Of a stretch of 64,000 bases of DNA, positions 51,865-60,977 are shown piece after piece (position 1 is the first letter of the stretch; each line of letters opens with the position of its first letter). The stretch lies in the NCBI RefSeq assembly GCF_019352895.1, contig NZ_JAAAFX010000009.1, positions 700,764 through 764,763 on the forward strand, in the 5' to 3' direction. Below the pieces are notes generated by a model, which was not told where the DNA came from, ran no database searches, and saw only the letters and a program-made list of their open reading frames with translations. The position numbers and the translations under genes are program-made. This DNA comes from Variovorax boronicumulans (GTDB lineage Bacteria; Pseudomonadota; Gammaproteobacteria; Burkholderiales; Burkholderiaceae_C).

Positions 51865-54800
51865 TTACCGGGGCGCCGCGGGCTTCAGAGCGTTGTCGAC
51901 GGGGGCGTCGGCAGGCGGCAGGCCGCGCAGCCGGCGCACGCTGCGGCGAATCCAGTGCTCGATGTCGTCGATGTAGGTGAACACGGCCGGCACCACCAGC
52001 AGGCTCAGCACGGTGGAGGTGATCAGCCCGCCGATCACGGCCATCGCCATCGGCGAGCGGAAGCTCGCGTCGGCCGCGCCCCAGCCGAAGGCGATCGGCA
52101 TCATGCCCGCGCCCATCGCGATGGTGGTCATGATGATCGGGCGCGCGCGCTTGTGGCAGGCGTCGCGCAGCGCGTCCCAGCGGCTCATGCCCTGATCGCG
52201 GCGCGCCACGATCGCGTATTCGACCAGCAGGATCGAGTTCTTGGTCGCCACGCCCATCAGCATGATCAGCCCGATCAGCGAGGGCATCGACAAGGCCTTC
52301 TGGCCGATCAGCAACCCGACGAAGGCGCCGCCCAGTGCCAGCGGCAACGCGCACAGGATGGTCACGGGATGCAGGAAGTCCTTGAACAGCAGGACCAGCA
52401 CGATGTAGATGCACAGCACGCCGGTCAGCATCGCCAGGCCGAAGCTGCCGAACAGCTCGGTCATGACCTCGGCGTCGCCGATCTCGGCCACGCGCACGCC
52501 CGGCGGCAGGCTGCGCATCGACGGCAGGGCGGCGACCATGGTCTTGGCATCGCCCAGGCCCACCTTCGACAGCTCGATCTCGAAGTTGACGTTGCGCGAG
52601 CGGTCGTAGCGGTCGATCACGGCCGGGCCGCCCTCGACCGTGATCTTCGCGACCTGGCCCAGCATCACCGGGCCGCGCGTGCCGGGCACGGTGAGCCGTT
52701 CGAGCAGGGCCTGGTCCTGGCGCGCGCTGTCCTCGAGCTTGACCACGATCGGCACCTGGCGCTGCGCGAGGTTGAGCTTGGGCAGCGACTGGTCGTAGTC
52801 GCCCAGCGTCGCGACGCGCAGCGTCTCGGCGATGGCGGTGCTGGTCACGCCGAGGTCGGCGGCGCGTGCGAAGTCCGGGCGCACCGCGATCTCGGGGCGC
52901 ACCAGGCTGGCGGTGGAGGTGATGTTGCCCAGGCCGGGCACGGTGCGCAGGTCGCGTTCGACCGCGCGGGCCGCGGCCGTGAGCGCGACCGGGTCCTCGC
53001 CCGACAGCGCCAGGATGTACTTCTCGCCCGAGCCGCCCAGGCCCACGGTGCTGCGCACGCCGGGCAGCGATTCGAGCGCGGTGCGCATCTGGTCCTCGAT
53101 CAGCTGCTTGCGCGGGCGCTCGCCGCGCGGGTCGAGCTGGATGGTCAGCGTGGCCTTGCGCGTCTCGGGCGTGCCCAGGCCGGCGAAGGGATCGCCGCCC
53201 GCGCTGCCGCCCGCCACCGTGGTGTAGACGCTCTTCACGTGCGCAATCTTCATCACGCGCAGCCGCGCTTCCTCGGCCGTGGCCGTGGTCTGCGACAGCG
53301 TGGCGCCGGGCGCGAGCGAGAGGTAGACCTGGGTCTGCGAGCCGTCGTCCGGCGGAATGAAGCCGGTCTTGAGCAGCGGGATCATCGCGATCGAGCCGAA
53401 GAAGAACAGCGTGGCCATCACCATGGTGGCGAAGCGGTGCGTCATGCACCACTCGGCCGCGCGCATGTAGAGCTTGAGCCAGCCGGCTTCCTTCTCCTGC
53501 GTGACGATGGGCTTCAGGATGTAGGCGGCCATCATGGGCGTGAGCACCCGTGCCACCACCAGCGATGCGAACACCGCCAGCGAAGCGGTCCAGCCGAACT
53601 GCTTGAAGAACTTGCCCGCCACGCCGCTCATGAAGGCGGTCGGCAGGAACACCGCGATCAGCGTGAAGGTGGTGGCGATCACCGCCAGCCCGATCTCGTC
53701 GGCGGCCTCCATGGCCGCCTCGTAGGGCGACTTGCCCATGCGCAGGTGGCGCACGATGTTCTCGACCTCCACGATCGCATCGTCGACCAGGATGCCGACC
53801 ACCAGCGACAGCGCGAGCAGCGAGATGATGTTGATCGAGAAGCCCAGCAGGTGCATGCCGATGAAGGCCGGAATCACCGACATCGGCAGCGCGATGGCCG
53901 AGACGAAGGTGGCGCGCCAGTCGCGCAGGAACAGCCAGACCACGATCACGGCCAGGATCGCGCCTTCGTAGAGCAGGTGCAGCGAGCCGTCGTATTCCTC
54001 CTGCACCGGCTTGACGAAGTTGAAGGCCTCGTTGAGCTGGATGTCGGGGTGCTGGGTGCGCATCTCGGCCAGTGCGCCCTGGATCAGCTTGCCCACGGCC
54101 ACTTCGCTCTCGCCGCGGCTGCGCGCGACCTCGAAGCCGACCACGGTCTTTCCATCGAGCAGCGCGGTGGCGCGCGGCTCGGCGATGGTGTCGCTGATGC
54201 GCGCCACCTGGTCGAGCCGGATGCGGCGGCCGTCCGACAGCGGGATCTGGATGTCGCGCAGCTCGTCGGCCGACTGCACCGTGGCCAGCGTGCGCACCGG
54301 CTGCTCGCTGCCCGAGAGGTCGAAGCGGCCGCCCGCGCTTTCGGTCTGCACCAGGCGCAGCTGGCGCGAGATGTCGGCCGCGCTGGCGCCGAGCGCCTGC
54401 AGCTTGGCCGGATCGAGGTCGACGTGCACCTGGCGCGTCACGCCGCCCACGCGGTTGACCGCGCCCACGCCGGGCAGGCTCAGCAGCTTCTTGGTCACGT
54501 CGTTGTCGACGAACCAGCTCAGTCCCTCGGCGTCCATCCGGGTCGAGGAGATGGTGTAGGCCAGCACCGGCTGCGCTGCGAAGTCGAGCTTGGTGACCAC
54601 CGGGTCGCGCACGTCGGCCGGCAGGTCGGCGCGCACGCGCTGCACCGCGGAGCGCACGTCGTCGACCGCCTCCTGCACCGGCTTCTCGAGCCGGAACTCG
54701 ATGATCAGCGTGGCGGCGCCGTCCTGCACCTTGGTCGTGATGTGCTTGAGGCCCTGGATGGTGGCGATCGCGTTCTCGAGCTTGCGCGCGACATCGGTCT

Positions 54801-54978
54801 CGAGCTGCGAGGGCGCGGCACCGGGCAAGGCCGCCGTGACCGTGACGGTCGGCAGGTCGATGTCCGGGAAGTTCTGCACCTTCATGGCGTTGAAGGACAG
54901 CAGCCCGCCGAAGGTGAGCAGCACGAACAGCATCACCGCGGGAATCGGGTTGCGTATGGACCAGGCGGAGACGTTCAT
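51865..54978 (-). CDS. RND efflux pump inner-membrane transporter (HAE1 family)
   Basis: A 1037-residue pump of the AcrB/MdtB type, exporting drugs or metabolites with proton influx. There are 12 predicted membrane helices and two large periplasmic loops. 'GILVDDAIVEVEN' in helix 4 carries the two proton-relay Asp residues, and the N-terminal 'SIRNPIPAVMLFVLLTFGG' is typical. The length is normal and the reading frame intact. It starts 15 bases after the adaptor gene and is the last gene of the tetR-outer-membrane-factor-adaptor-pump set. The substrate range cannot be read from the sequence. Confidence 0.95.
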   Translation of the reverse strand: MNVSAWSIRNPIPAVMLFVLLTFGGLLSFNAMKVQNFPDIDLPTVTVTAALPGAAPSQLETDVARKLENAIATIQGLKHITTKVQDGAATLIIEFRLEKPVQEAVDDVRSAVQRVRADLPADVRDPVVTKLDFAAQPVLAYTISSTRMDAEGLSWFVDNDVTKKLLSLPGVGAVNRVGGVTRQVHVDLDPAKLQALGASAADISRQLRLVQTESAGGRFDLSGSEQPVRTLATVQSADELRDIQIPLSDGRRIRLDQVARISDTIAEPRATALLDGKTVVGFEVARSRGESEVAVGKLIQGALAEMRTQHPDIQLNEAFNFVKPVQEEYDGSLHLLYEGAILAVIVVWLFLRDWRATFVSAIALPMSVIPAFIGMHLLGFSINIISLLALSLVVGILVDDAIVEVENIVRHLRMGKSPYEAAMEAADEIGLAVIATTFTLIAVFLPTAFMSGVAGKFFKQFGWTASLAVFASLVVARVLTPMMAAYILKPIVTQEKEAGWLKLYMRAAEWCMTHRFATMVMATLFFFGSIAMIPLLKTGFIPPDDGSQTQVYLSLAPGATLSQTTATAEEARLRVMKIAHVKSVYTTVAGGSAGGDPFAGLGTPETRKATLTIQLDPRGERPRKQLIEDQMRTALESLPGVRSTVGLGGSGEKYILALSGEDPVALTAAARAVERDLRTVPGLGNITSTASLVRPEIAVRPDFARAADLGVTSTAIAETLRVATLGDYDQSLPKLNLAQRQVPIVVKLEDSARQDQALLERLTVPGTRGPVMLGQVAKITVEGGPAVIDRYDRSRNVNFEIELSKVGLGDAKTMVAALPSMRSLPPGVRVAEIGDAEVMTELFGSFGLAMLTGVLCIYIVLVLLFKDFLHPVTILCALPLALGGAFVGLLIGQKALSMPSLIGLIMLMGVATKNSILLVEYAIVARRDQGMSRWDALRDACHKRARPIIMTTIAMGAGMMPIAFGWGAADASFRSPMAMAVIGGLITSTVLSLLVVPAVFTYIDDIEHWIRRSVRRLRGLPPADAPVDNALKPAAPR

Positions 54979-54993
54979 GGTGAGCGAGGCTCC

Positions 54994-56256
54994 TTACTTG
55001 GCCGTGGCCGAGGCGGCCGGTGCGGCCGAACCCGGTGCAGGCACATCGACCACCTTGACCAGGTCGCCGTCGTTGAGGAAGCCCGCGCCTTGCACCACCA
55101 CGCGCGCATCGGCCGGCAGCGGGGTCAGCACTTCCACGCGTTCGCCGACGCGGCGCCCGGTCTGGATCTTGAGCTGCGACACACGCTGGTCGGGCTGCAG
55201 CACCAGCAGGTGGTTGAAGCCGTCGCGCGGCACGATGGCCGACTGCGGCACCGTCAGCGCGCTGCTGCGTCCCAGCTGGAACTCGCCGTTGGCGAACATG
55301 CCCGCCTTGAAGGCCCCCACGCTTGTCGCTTCGCGTACTGCGCTGCCCCCCGAGGGGGCGCTCGCGCCTTCGGGCGGCCGTGCGGCGCTCGAGCCGGTGT
55401 TCTGCATCAAGGAGGGGATGTCGACATAGACCAGCGCATTGCGCGTCTGCGGGTCGACGGTCGGCGCGATGCTGCGCACCGTGCCCTGCACCTCGGCGCC
55501 GCTCGCGCTGACGACCACGGCCGGCGTGCCGACCACCACGCGGCCCAGTTCGGCCGAAGTGACTTCGGCGCGCCATTCGAGCCGGCCCTTGCGGATCAGC
55601 TTGAACAGCTCGGTGCCGGCCGCGACCACGCTGCCCACGGTGGCGGTGCGGGCCGAGATCACGCCGTCGTCGGGCGCCAGCACCTGCGTGTTGCGCCCGC
55701 GCACTTGCTGCGCGGCCAGCACCGCCTCGGCCGCCTCGACGCGCGCCTTGGCGGTCTGCTCGGTGGTCTGGTACTGGTTGATCTGCTGCTGGCTCAGCGC
55801 GCCGGTCTGGGCCAGCGTGCGGGCGCGGGCCGCATTGCCGGCCGCGTCGGCCGCGGTGGCCCTGGCTTCGGCCAGCGAGGCGCGGGCCTGCGCCACGTCG
55901 GCGTTGATGGTCTCGGGCGAGAACACGGCCAGCACCTGGCCCTTCTTCACCACGTCGCCGATGTTCACCCGCACCTCGGCCAGGCGCAGGCCGTTGGACT
56001 CGGAGCCGATGCTGGCCTCCTGCCAGGCCGCCACGTTGCCGTTGGCGCTGAGCGTGACCTTGAGCTCGCTGGGCTCGGCCCGTGCGACCGACACGGTCAG
56101 TGCCGGGCGCGCGGCGCTGTCGCTGCCGACGGCTGCGGCCTTGCCGGCCGGCGGCGCCTTGTCGTCGGGTTTGCGCAGCAGCCAGAAGGCCAGCACGGCG
56201 ACGACCACGACGGCCAGCAGCACGGCGATGAGGGTGGAGCGGTTGAGTCTTTTCAT
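54994..56256 (-). CDS. RND efflux periplasmic adaptor subunit (HlyD/AcrA family)
   Basis: A 420-residue adaptor with an N-terminal membrane anchor ('LIAVLLAVVVVAVLAFWLL', residues 9-27). It has the lipoyl half-motifs 'NGLRLAEVRVNIGDVVKKGQ' and 'QVLAPDDGVISARTATVGSV', and a long alpha-helical hairpin between them. The beta-barrel segment is interrupted at about residues 288-314 by an Ala/Ser/Pro/Gly-rich stretch ('SSAARPPEGASAPSGGSAV') encoded by a repeat-like DNA element. Homologues usually run straight from SLMQN to FKAGMF. ATG 56256 overlaps the upstream stop (ATGA). The protein should link pump and outer-membrane channel. Confidence 0.92.
   Translation of the reverse strand: MKRLNRSTLIAVLLAVVVVAVLAFWLLRKPDDKAPPAGKAAAVGSDSAARPALTVSVARAEPSELKVTLSANGNVAAWQEASIGSESNGLRLAEVRVNIGDVVKKGQVLAVFSPETINADVAQARASLAEARATAADAAGNAARARTLAQTGALSQQQINQYQTTEQTAKARVEAAEAVLAAQQVRGRNTQVLAPDDGVISARTATVGSVVAAGTELFKLIRKGRLEWRAEVTSAELGRVVVGTPAVVVSASGAEVQGTVRSIAPTVDPQTRNALVYVDIPSLMQNTGSSAARPPEGASAPSGGSAVREATSVGAFKAGMFANGEFQLGRSSALTVPQSAIVPRDGFNHLLVLQPDQRVSQLKIQTGRRVGERVEVLTPLPADARVVVQGAGFLNDGDLVKVVDVPAPGSAAPAASATAK
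55314..55393. repeat. GC-rich repeat-like element inside the adaptor gene
   Basis: Bases about 55314-55393 have the composition and motifs (CTTCGCGTACTGCGCTG, CCCCCCGAGGGGGCG, CGCCTTCGGGCGG) of the short palindromic repeats usually found between genes in Comamonadaceae. A related CCCCCGAGGGGG motif lies after tctC at 42795-42815. Here it is read in frame within the adaptor gene. Confidence 0.55.
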
Positions 56257-57800
56257 GGCGTCGTCGAGGAAAGGGATGGGGTGTTCTGGGCCAGCGCGGC
56301 ATCGGGCCGCGTCCAGCCGCCGCCGGTCGAGCGATAGAGCGCGACCCAGGCTTCGGCCCGCTCGCGCTGCAGTGCCACGCGGGCGGTCTGCGCGGCGAAC
56401 AAGGTGCGGCGCGCGTCTTCGAGTTCGAACAGGCTGGCGAGCCCGCTCTCGTAGCGGGCCTGCGTCGCGTTGAACGAGGCCTGGTAGTTCTGCACCGCGA
56501 TGTCGGCGTTGCCGGTGCGCTCGTCGGTGGCCTGCAGGTTGACCAGCGCCTCCTCGACCTCGCGCACGGCCGTGCGCACGTTGCCGCGATAGAGCGCCAC
56601 GGCTTCGTCGTAGCGGGCCTTGGCCGATGCGGTGTTGGCCGCGCGCGTGCCGCCGTCGAAGATCGGCAGCGTCAGGGCCAGCGGGCCGATGGTCCAGGTC
56701 TGAAGGTTCTGGCTGGCGCCGCCGCTGCGCAGTTGCAGCGCCGCCACCGAGCCCTGCAACGTGAGCCGCGGGTAGCGATCGGCCTCGGCTGCGCCCACGT
56801 CGGCACTGGCCGCGGCCACCGCGAGTTCGGCGGCGAAGACGTCGGGCCGTTGCGCGAGCATCTGCGCCGGCACGCTGGCGACCGCATGCACCAGGGGCAG
56901 GGCACGGTCGGCCGGCACGGTGGCCAGTTGCTGGTCGAGCGCTTGTGCGTCGAGTCCGCTCAGCGCGACCAGTCCCTTGCGCAGCACCGCGCACTGGGCG
57001 CCCTGTTGGGTGAGCCGGCCTGCGGCGTCGGCGGCGCTGGCGCGCGCCAAGGCCGCATCGGCCGGTGCGGTGAAGCCGGCCTTGGCCGACAGGTCGGTGA
57101 GCCGCGCGGTCTCGCTGCGCGAGCGTGCGTCGGACTGGGCCACCGCGAGTTGCCGCTGGCAGGCGCGTTCGGCGAAATACTGGTTGGCCGTTTCGGCCGC
57201 CACCGACACGCGGGCGTCGTGCCACTTGGCGTTGGCGCTCTGCAGCCGCGATTGGGCCGCGTCGCGGCTGGCGCGTCGGCCGCCGAACAGGTCGATCTCC
57301 CAGCTCGATTGCAGGCCGGCCTGCAGCGTGGTCACACCGGGCAGCGAGGCCGTGGGCTCGGTCGCGCCGCCGCCCGTGCCGCCGACCGGCGAGTTGCTGC
57401 GCTGTGCCGACAGCGTGCCGTCGAGCGTGGGCAGCAGCGCCGCCCCCGACTGCACGCGCGTGGCACGCGCCTCGACGATGCGCGCCGAGGCGCTGGCCAC
57501 GGTCGGGCTCACGGCCTGGGCCGATTCGATCAGCGCGAGCAGCACCGGGTCGTCGAGCTGCCGCCACCAGCCGCTCAGGCCCGGCAGCGAGCCGGCATGG
57601 GGCAGGGCGGCTGCCGGGGTCGGGGCCGCAGCCGTCGCCTTCGGCAGCGGTGCGTTCCATTGCGTCGGAATCGGCGCATCCGCGACCGCCGGCGGGCGCG
57701 TGATGCCGCAGGCGGCCAGGGCCAGCGGCAGGCACAGCAGGGCGATCCGCCGAGGGGTCGGGCCGAAGGTCGGGGTGGTCATCAGCAGGCGCAGCGTCAT
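56253..57800 (-). CDS. RND efflux outer-membrane lipoprotein channel (OprM/NodT family)
   Basis: A 515-residue outer-membrane factor. The N-terminal 'ALLCLPLALAACG' holds a lipobox with the acylated Cys. 'LPGLSGWWRQLDDPVLLALI' is the usual start of the mature domain. Two repeats with 'SSWEIDLFGGRRASRDAAQS' and 'LTLPIFDGGTRAANTASAKA' form the TolC-type alpha-barrel. It starts with ATGA overlap on the tetR stop and is itself overlapped by the adaptor start, so all four proteins are probably made from one transcript. Confidence 0.93.
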   Translation of the reverse strand: MTLRLLMTTPTFGPTPRRIALLCLPLALAACGITRPPAVADAPIPTQWNAPLPKATAAAPTPAAALPHAGSLPGLSGWWRQLDDPVLLALIESAQAVSPTVASASARIVEARATRVQSGAALLPTLDGTLSAQRSNSPVGGTGGGATEPTASLPGVTTLQAGLQSSWEIDLFGGRRASRDAAQSRLQSANAKWHDARVSVAAETANQYFAERACQRQLAVAQSDARSRSETARLTDLSAKAGFTAPADAALARASAADAAGRLTQQGAQCAVLRKGLVALSGLDAQALDQQLATVPADRALPLVHAVASVPAQMLAQRPDVFAAELAVAAASADVGAAEADRYPRLTLQGSVAALQLRSGGASQNLQTWTIGPLALTLPIFDGGTRAANTASAKARYDEAVALYRGNVRTAVREVEEALVNLQATDERTGNADIAVQNYQASFNATQARYESGLASLFELEDARRTLFAAQTARVALQRERAEAWVALYRSTGGGWTRPDAALAQNTPSLSSTTP

Positions 57801-58546
57801 GTGCTTTTTTTCCTGGAAGTCTTGGGCGCAGCGGGCTTCGAGGCTGGCGGCGTGGCGCGGGCGGATGCCGCCGACGAGGTGCGGCGGGTCGCCTCGGCCT
57901 CGAGCATGGCCATCGCGTAGAGGTGCAGGCGCTCGGCCCAGGTGTCGATGCTCTGGGCCGACTTGAGCAGCGACGGACGCAGCGTGTCGACCAGGTCCTG
58001 CATCACGAACAGCTGCATCGCCAGGCCGCTCACGGCCAGCGCCAGCCGATGCACATCGTCGTCGGCCTTCTTGACGCCCAGGTGACGGCACAGGATGCCC
58101 ACCAGGGCCTCGTGCGGACCGCGCACGTCGCGCTCGATCTCCTCGGCCCACTGGCTGGTCGGCTCGACCATTTCGCGCATGTGCAGGCGCATGCACTGGC
58201 GCACGATCTCGCCGCGCTTGAGCGGCTCGACGTAGGCATTCATGCACAGGCGCAGGGCCTCGCCGGTCGGCAGCGCCGGGTCTTCGAACAGCTTCACCAG
58301 GTCGTTGGCGCTGCCGCCCATCGGCTCGTTGAAGGTGGCCGCGTAGAGGCCCGCCTTGTCGCCGAAGTAGTAGCTAATGGCGGCGATGTTCACGCCGGCG
58401 GCCTTGGCGATCTCGCGCGTCGAGGTCTTGGCGAAACCGCCCTCGGCGAACAGGCGCAGGGCGGTGTAGAGGATGCGCGAGCGGGCCTCGATGCCATCGC
58501 TGCGCGGGCCGCGGGTCTGCGGCGGTGGGGCGGGGGGAGGGGTCAT
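57797..58546 (-). CDS. TetR/AcrR family regulator (CerR-type C-terminal domain)
   Basis: A 249-residue regulator. The DNA-binding domain (about residues 18-66) includes 'SRILYTALRLFAEGGFAKTS' and 'IAKAAGVNIAAISYYFGDKA', the TetR signature. The C-terminal ligand domain fits the CerR group, and a basic low-complexity tail ends 'SKPAAPKTSRKKST'. As first gene of the efflux set it probably represses its own operon. A perfect 14-base palindrome lies 24 bases before its start codon and is the best operator candidate. Confidence 0.92.
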   Translation of the reverse strand: MTPPPAPPPQTRGPRSDGIEARSRILYTALRLFAEGGFAKTSTREIAKAAGVNIAAISYYFGDKAGLYAATFNEPMGGSANDLVKLFEDPALPTGEALRLCMNAYVEPLKRGEIVRQCMRLHMREMVEPTSQWAEEIERDVRGPHEALVGILCRHLGVKKADDDVHRLALAVSGLAMQLFVMQDLVDTLRPSLLKSAQSIDTWAERLHLYAMAMLEAEATRRTSSAASARATPPASKPAAPKTSRKKST

Positions 58547-58569
58547 GCGGCTGGTATTACAGCATGGAC

Positions 58570-58610
58570 ATCAATCGATTGATTGACTTATTTGTTTCAG
58601 TGGCTGAAAC
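58570..58610 (-). promoter_or_regulatory. Palindromic operator candidates upstream of tetR
   Basis: ATCAATCGATTGAT (58570-58583) is a perfect 14-base palindrome 24 bases from the tetR start codon. GTTTCAG (58594-58600) and CTGAAAC (58604-58610) form a second 7-3-7 palindrome. Both lie in the expected promoter zone; which one binds TetR is not determined. Confidence 0.6.
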
Positions 58611-58685
58611 ATTCGGCGAAGACTGGTCGTCCGTTCGGCTTCGCGCGCCGTCCCGCTCCGCGGGCGGATCGCCTGGCGCCAACGC

Positions 58686-59585
58686 TCAGGGCGCCTGCTG
58701 GATGAAATCAACAAAGGCGCGCAGCGGTGCCGGCAGCAGGCGCCGGCCCGGGTAGTACAGGAACGGGCCGGAAAAGCGCGGCCACCATGGCTCGAGGATC
58801 GGCTCGAGCGCGCCGCTGTCCAGGTAAGGGCGCAGCCAGTCTTCAAACAGGTAGACCACGCCCGTGCCGGCCACCGCCGCGTCCACTGCAAGGTCGGTCG
58901 TGGCGCCGAGCCGCACGATCAGCTGTCCGGTCACGTCCAGGCGAAGCACCTCGCCGTCACGCTCGAACTCCCATGGCGGCATCGAGCCGCTGGCGAAGCG
59001 CCCGCGCAGGCATTCATGGCCGAGCAGGTCGCGCGGATGCTCCGGCCGGCCACGGCGCGCCAGGTAGGCGGGCGAGGCCGCTGCCGCGAAGCGCTGGGTG
59101 CGTGGGCCGATCGGCACGGCGATCATGTCCTGCTCGAGCCGCTCGTCGTAGCGGATGCCGGCGTCACAGCCGGCGGCCAGCACGTCGACGAACCCGTCCT
59201 CGGCGATCACTTCGAGCGCGATGTCGGGGTAGGCGGCCAGGAAGCGCGGCACGATCGAGGGCAGCACCAGCCGCGCCGCGCTGATCGGCACGTTCAGCCT
59301 GAGCGTGCCGGCCGGGCGGTCGCGAAAGCCGTTCACCACGTCCAGCGCCGCCTCGACCTCGGTGAGCGCAGGCCGCAGCCGCTCGAGCAGCCGCTGCCCC
59401 GCCTCCGTGGGCAGCACGCTGCGCGTCGTGCGATGCAGCAGCCGCACGCCGAGCTGCGTTTCCAGCCGACGCACCGCCTCGCTGAGGCTCGACGCGCTCA
59501 CGCCGCTCAGGCGTGCGCCGTCGCGAAAGCCCTTGGCTCCCGCCACCGCCACGAAGGCATTCAGATCACCAAGGTCGACTTTCAT
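58686..59585 (-). CDS. LysR family transcriptional regulator
   Basis: A 299-residue LysR-type regulator. The N-terminal winged helix-turn-helix has 'DLNAFVAVAGAKGFRDGARL' and 'SASSLSEAVRRLETQLGVRL', followed by 'LHRTTRSVLPTEAGQRLL'. The effector domain begins 'GTLRLNVPISAARLVLPSIV'. It is transcribed away from the aldo/keto reductase gene with 103 bases between starts, the classic arrangement in which a LysR protein controls the divergent gene. Confidence 0.93.
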   Translation of the reverse strand: MKVDLGDLNAFVAVAGAKGFRDGARLSGVSASSLSEAVRRLETQLGVRLLHRTTRSVLPTEAGQRLLERLRPALTEVEAALDVVNGFRDRPAGTLRLNVPISAARLVLPSIVPRFLAAYPDIALEVIAEDGFVDVLAAGCDAGIRYDERLEQDMIAVPIGPRTQRFAAAASPAYLARRGRPEHPRDLLGHECLRGRFASGSMPPWEFERDGEVLRLDVTGQLIVRLGATTDLAVDAAVAGTGVVYLFEDWLRPYLDSGALEPILEPWWPRFSGPFLYYPGRRLLPAPLRAFVDFIQQAP

Positions 59586-59624
59586 TGTCTGGAATTCCGC
59601 ACAGCCTGTGCCGATTGTGATGGC

Positions 59625-59653
59625 TTATCAAGCAGCGATGCACTGCCTAGACT
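59625..59653 (+). promoter_or_regulatory. Putative promoter of the aldo/keto reductase gene
   Basis: TTATCA (59625-59630) and TAGACT (59648-59653) are separated by exactly 17 bases and each match four of six sigma-70 consensus positions. They lie in the LysR/reductase divergent spacer, 36 bases before the reductase start. By-eye assignment. Confidence 0.45.
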
Positions 59654-59688
59654 GGCCTCGTCCCTCCAAGCTCACGGAAAGAAACACC

Positions 59689-60573
59689 ATGTCCAGCACC
59701 CAAGTCCGCACCTCGTTCGCCCTCGGCGAGCACACCGTCCAGCGTCTCGGCTACGGCGCCATGCAGCTCGCCGGCCCCGGCGTGTTCGGCCCGCCCAAGG
59801 ACCGCGTCGCTGCGCTGGCCGTGCTGCGCGCAGCGGTGGAAAGCGGCGTCGACCACATCGACACCAGCGACTTCTACGGCCCGCACGTCACCAACCAGCT
59901 CATTCGCGAGGCGCTCGCTCCGTATGCAAAAGAGCTGGTCATCGTGACCAAGGTCGGCGCGCGACGCGACGACAAGGGCGGCTGGCTGCCCGCGTTCTCG
60001 GCGCAGGAACTGGCGCAGGCTGTGCACGACAACCTGCGCAACCTGGGCCTGGACGTGCTGGAGGTCGTGAACCTGCGGGCCATGTTCGACACCCAAGGCC
60101 CGGCCGAAGGTTCGATCGAGGCGCCGCTCACGGCGCTGGCCGAACTGCAGCGCCAAGGCCTCGTGCGGCACATCGGCCTGAGCAACGTGACCTCCGCACA
60201 GGTCGCGCAAGGACGCGCCATCTGCCGCATCGCCTGCGTGCAGAACCAATACAACCTGGTGCATCGTCATGACGACGCACTCATCGACCAACTGGCGCGC
60301 GACGGCATCCCCTACGTGCCGTTCTTTCCCCTGGGCGGCTTCACCCCGCTGCAATCGTCCGCGCTCTCCGGCATCGCCGAGCGCCTTGGCGCCACCCCGA
60401 TGCAGGTGGCGCTGGCCTGGCTGCTGCGCCGCTCGCCGAACATCCTGTTGATTCCCGGCACCTCGTCGGTGGACCACTTGCGCGAGAACCTGGCGGCCGG
60501 CACGCTCGACCTCCCGGCCGAGGCGATGGCCGCGCTGGATGGCGTGGCGGCATCAAAGGCCACCGACCGCTGA
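59689..60573 (+). CDS. Aldo/keto reductase family oxidoreductase
   Basis: A 294-residue NADPH-dependent reductase of the AKR barrel family. 'RLGYGAMQLAGPGVFGPP' starts the barrel, 'HIDTSDFYGPHVTNQLIREAL' holds the catalytic Asp and Tyr, and 'KVGARRDDKGGW' the catalytic Lys. 'HIGLSNVTSAQVAQ', 'VQNQYNLVHR' and 'LIPGTSSVDHLRENLAA' are the cofactor-binding parts. GGAAAG precedes ATG 59689. Its control by the divergent LysR protein is likely. The physiological carbonyl substrate is unknown. Confidence 0.93.
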   Translation: MSSTQVRTSFALGEHTVQRLGYGAMQLAGPGVFGPPKDRVAALAVLRAAVESGVDHIDTSDFYGPHVTNQLIREALAPYAKELVIVTKVGARRDDKGGWLPAFSAQELAQAVHDNLRNLGLDVLEVVNLRAMFDTQGPAEGSIEAPLTALAELQRQGLVRHIGLSNVTSAQVAQGRAICRIACVQNQYNLVHRHDDALIDQLARDGIPYVPFFPLGGFTPLQSSALSGIAERLGATPMQVALAWLLRRSPNILLIPGTSSVDHLRENLAAGTLDLPAEAMAALDGVAASKATDR

Positions 60574-60977
60574 GTCGGGGCAGGGCCACATCACAAGCGG
60601 TTGGCGGCCGGCCCTTGTGGTGTCGTTGGCGCTCAATGCCGCAGACTGACTTCGGCTCCCGGACGGAAGCGGCCGTACTGGGTCGGTGCGTACCGTGCCG
60701 TCAAAGACGCAGACAAGTCTGATGACACGCAACGTCGCCACGTCTCTCACTCCCAGGATCCCTTGCTTTAAGAATGAGCAGGGCAGGGTTTTACGTGGGC
60801 CACGTCTTAGAAGGAAATTGCTGGGGGGCAATTCTCTGCAGCAATCAACAATGCGCCAGTGTCATCTCGACCCAGTGGCCGGTTTTGAGTACTGCTGACC
60901 TTGCGGGCCAGCCGGTACGCTCACGACGCCTGCACGTCTGCGGACCTCGGCCGGTTCGGCGTGCACTTGCTTGCGGC
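60574..60977. other. Spacer with a possible insertion-sequence end; no gene seen
   Basis: A 404-base stretch between two convergent genes. It includes ACGTGGGCCACGT (60793-60805), a 6-1-6 palindrome. At about 60838-60905 a segment reads, on the minus strand, 'CTCAAAACCGGCCACTGG' and then 'CGAGATGACACTGGCGCA' and TTGTTGATTG. That resembles the non-coding end of IS21-type elements (from memory). No transposase is present. Confidence 0.35.

Noticed and set aside
51856..56337. Open frame of nearly 1500 codons on the plus strand
   Set aside because: It lies antisense to the RND pump and adaptor genes, which have full domain support. Its His/Arg/Gly-rich product is not protein-like.
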